A stretch of DNA of 7,074 nucleotides from an uncultured Clostridia bacterium (lineage in GTDB: Bacteria > Bacillota > Clostridia > Oscillospirales > Ruminococcaceae): contig CANQOJ010000118.1 of NCBI GenBank assembly GCA_947625455.1, positions 1-7,074 on the forward strand. Reading direction: 5' to 3'. This document shows positions 5,416 to 7,074 of this stretch, one piece after another; the first letter of the stretch is position 1; every line of letters starts with the position of its first letter. The notes below the pieces were generated by a model. That model was not told where the DNA came from, made no database searches, and worked only from the letters and a program-made list of their open reading frames with translations. The position numbers were made by a program, and so were the translations under genes.

Positions 5416-7074
5416 TTACTGCATCCTATAAGGCAATGCCGAGAACTCCTCTCCGTCGTTGCTTACTCTGAACGCGCCGTTCAGAAGTTCGCAGTCTGCT
5501 GTCTGCAACAGCTTCTCCGCTTCCGCTTCGGGGCATGGGAACACAACTTTGTGCCTGAACAGCGACAGGAAGCCTGCCTGCATCTGACTTACGTTTGAAC
5601 ATACAAACATAATCCTGCAGCCGTTGTTCGAGCCTTTCATAAACAGCTTTTTCAACTCCGCAACAGCGTTCTGGTCCTCCGCATGAAGAGTTGCCATAAG
5701 CGCGTCGCCGCCCAGAATAATCAGAAACTCGTTCATCATATCAGAACCCAGCTGTGCGGAAAGTTCCTTTATCCTCGCCGCAGCACCGTTGCTTTCGACA
5801 ACTTTCATTCCGCTTAATATGCCGCTTACCGAAAGTTCGGTGTAAACGCTGTTGTCCTTTGCCGCTATGACCTCTGCGGGAATGCCCTGTTCTTCAAGCG
5901 ACTTCAGCGCCGCCGCAGTCACTGCCGCCGCCGACCTGTCATAAGCCTTAGGCGCAAGCATAAGCAGGTTTTCCGCATAATCCTCGTGTAAAATAACCGG
6001 AACATTGAGCGACACCTTGTTCGGCTCGCCTAAAAACAGCATTATCTCGCTGTTTTCGCGCACCGCAATAAGCTCCGAACGGTTGTTCCTGCGCTCGCTG
6101 AACTGAATTTGCGCGCTTCTGTCGGCAAACAGCGGTTTCTTTTCAAGATAATTGTCGATGTTTGAATCATATTCATAGGACTGAATATAATTCTTGATTT
6201 CGCCTAACTCGGGAATTTTTATTCTGACAAGCGCCGCGCCTTTTGCAGCCGAAAACAGAACGTGCCTTTCGGGAATTTTGCTCGGCATTTTCCCGCTGTT
6301 GAACAATGCTCCGAGCGATTTTTCTCTGCCCGAAACCGCAACAGCGCAGTCAACAACGTTTTCAAGCAATTCGGGCGCTTTGCCGTTTTCGGAGAACGTA
6401 TTTCCTGCCAGAACAATATTTATTCCGTATTTTGCGCAGTTCTTAAACAAAATTTCAAGCGAATGTTTTCTGTTAATTCCAAAGAACTTAGGACAGCGGT
6501 CAAGCGACTTTATAAACTCGGTAAAATCGCTTATTATCGCGATAATTCTCGGAAGATAAATGTTTTCGGGGATTTCACTGTAATCCGTGTAATGCTTTTC
6601 CTTGAAACTTGCCGCGCGCGCGTTCTTTTCGCACACAAGCATATCCGCAAAATCCGCCGCGGTTTCGTCTGCGCTGTCATGAACAGCGCATCTCAAATGC
6701 GGGCAGTCGGGTTTTACAAGGTTTATAATGCTTAAATCATTGTCAAAAATCCACAACTCCGCGCTGTCGGGGTGAGTATACGCTCTTATCTGATTTATAA
6801 CAGCACCAACAACATCCGCTCTGTCAGCGCCGTTCTTTCCACAGATATACGCAACATTTCCGCTTATATCAAGCCGTTCTGCGTCATCGTTAAGTTCAAT
6901 TTTCGGCAGCAGCCTTGAACCCTTTTCATTCGTCAGATCCTCTGCTGTTGCGGGTACGATTATTTCATCGCCCTGTTCACCTGAAGAAACATTCTCCTCG
7001 TCAGCGCTTTCTGTTTGAGTTTCAACGGGTTGTTCGGGTTCGGTCTGCTGAACAGGCGCGGGTTGCTGTACGGG
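5416..7074 (-). CDS. FtsK/SpoIIIE (EssC-like) tandem ATPase-like protein with degenerate nucleotide sites (C-terminal 552 codons; start outside window)
   Basis: The frame is open from the window edge to TAA at 5418-5416. A TTG at 6756 is only an internal leucine codon, since the frame runs unbroken through it. Numbering visible residues from the edge: 1-58 is a Pro/Gln/Glu-rich linker (QQPAPVQQTEPEQP). About 59-290 resembles an FtsK domain: YICGKNGADRADV (76-88) sits where the Walker A loop should be, ELWIFDND (106-113) is the following strand, LPRIIAIISDFTEF (174-187) is at the Walker B position, and GINIVLAGNT (217-226) and SAAKGAALVRI (275-285) match the later strands. About 355-550 repeats the plan: LLMLAPKAYDRSAA (370-383), FLIILGGD (450-457), GCRIMFVCSN (485-494). 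Neither loop has GxGKS/T, so ATP hydrolysis is doubtful. Tandem FtsK domains of this sort occur in type VII secretion ATPases, which would place it at the membrane, but no WXG100 or other secretion gene is visible. Family assignment is by pattern of strands, not by a search. Confidence 0.5.
   Translation of the reverse strand, partial: PVQQPAPVQQTEPEQPVETQTESADEENVSSGEQGDEIIVPATAEDLTNEKGSRLLPKIELNDDAERLDISGNVAYICGKNGADRADVVGAVINQIRAYTHPDSAELWIFDNDLSIINLVKPDCPHLRCAVHDSADETAADFADMLVCEKNARAASFKEKHYTDYSEIPENIYLPRIIAIISDFTEFIKSLDRCPKFFGINRKHSLEILFKNCAKYGINIVLAGNTFSENGKAPELLENVVDCAVAVSGREKSLGALFNSGKMPSKIPERHVLFSAAKGAALVRIKIPELGEIKNYIQSYEYDSNIDNYLEKKPLFADRSAQIQFSERRNNRSELIAVRENSEIMLFLGEPNKVSLNVPVILHEDYAENLLMLAPKAYDRSAAAVTAAALKSLEEQGIPAEVIAAKDNSVYTELSVSGILSGMKVVESNGAAARIKELSAQLGSDMMNEFLIILGGDALMATLHAEDQNAVAELKKLFMKGSNNGCRIMFVCSNVSQMQAGFLSLFRHKVVFPCPEAEAEKLLQTADCELLNGAFRVSNDGEEFSALPYRMQ

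Noticed and set aside
6754..6756. TTG start codon giving a 446-residue protein
   Set aside because: The frame is open without a stop through all 106 codons upstream to the window edge, and the FtsK-like Walker A region lies upstream of this codon, so the TTG is internal.

Overview
The window reads as chromosomal DNA of a Clostridia-type Firmicute, with a gut Ruminococcaceae/Oscillospiraceae relative as the best guess. That guess rests on the gene set (GlmS, a PepV-type dipeptidase, a FlaA1/CapD-type membrane dehydratase), strong AAGGAGG-like ribosome binding sites, sigma-A-type promoters, moderate GC in genes with AT-rich spacers, and dispersed 'aaaagttttgga...cccccttg' hairpin repeats that I associate with such genomes. 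It is an inference, not a species call. No mobile-element gene, CRISPR array, tRNA or rRNA was seen.

Layout. From 1 to 2969 there are two genes on the minus strand in one operon: glmS (2969 to 1131, complete) and, 24 bases downstream, the N-terminal 368 codons of a polytopic UDP-sugar 4,6-dehydratase of the FlaA1/PglF/CapD type (1106 to beyond base 1). GlmS makes glucosamine-6-phosphate, the committed precursor of UDP-GlcNAc. The dehydratase family uses UDP-GlcNAc or a related sugar nucleotide as substrate. The operon therefore looks like supply plus first modification step for a surface glycan or a modified sugar. It is driven by a consensus-perfect promoter (TTGACA, 17 bases, TATAAT) at 3364-3336, with a T19 tract just upstream and an mRNA leader of about 360 bases that I cannot assign to a known riboswitch.

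From 2970 to 3709 lies the divergent intergenic region: the glmS leader and promoter, poly-A/T tracts, one copy (A) of a dispersed repeat, then an extended -10 promoter and strong ribosome binding site for pepV. pepV (3710-5077, plus strand) is a complete M20-family zinc dipeptidase with all expected metal ligands.

From 5078 to 5415 the convergent intergenic region is almost wholly made of two further copies of the same repeat (C and B) facing each other. They form a quasi-palindrome of about 320 bases whose hairpins can terminate both pepV and the facing gene. From 5416 to the window end there is the C-terminal part (552 codons visible, start outside) of a minus-strand protein that looks like a tandem FtsK/SpoIIIE (EssC-like) ATPase in which both visible nucleotide-binding sites are degenerate.

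The genes are mostly ordinary. The points worth a second look are the repeat family, the unexplained glmS leader with its homopolymer-flanked promoter, and the degenerate FtsK-like protein.
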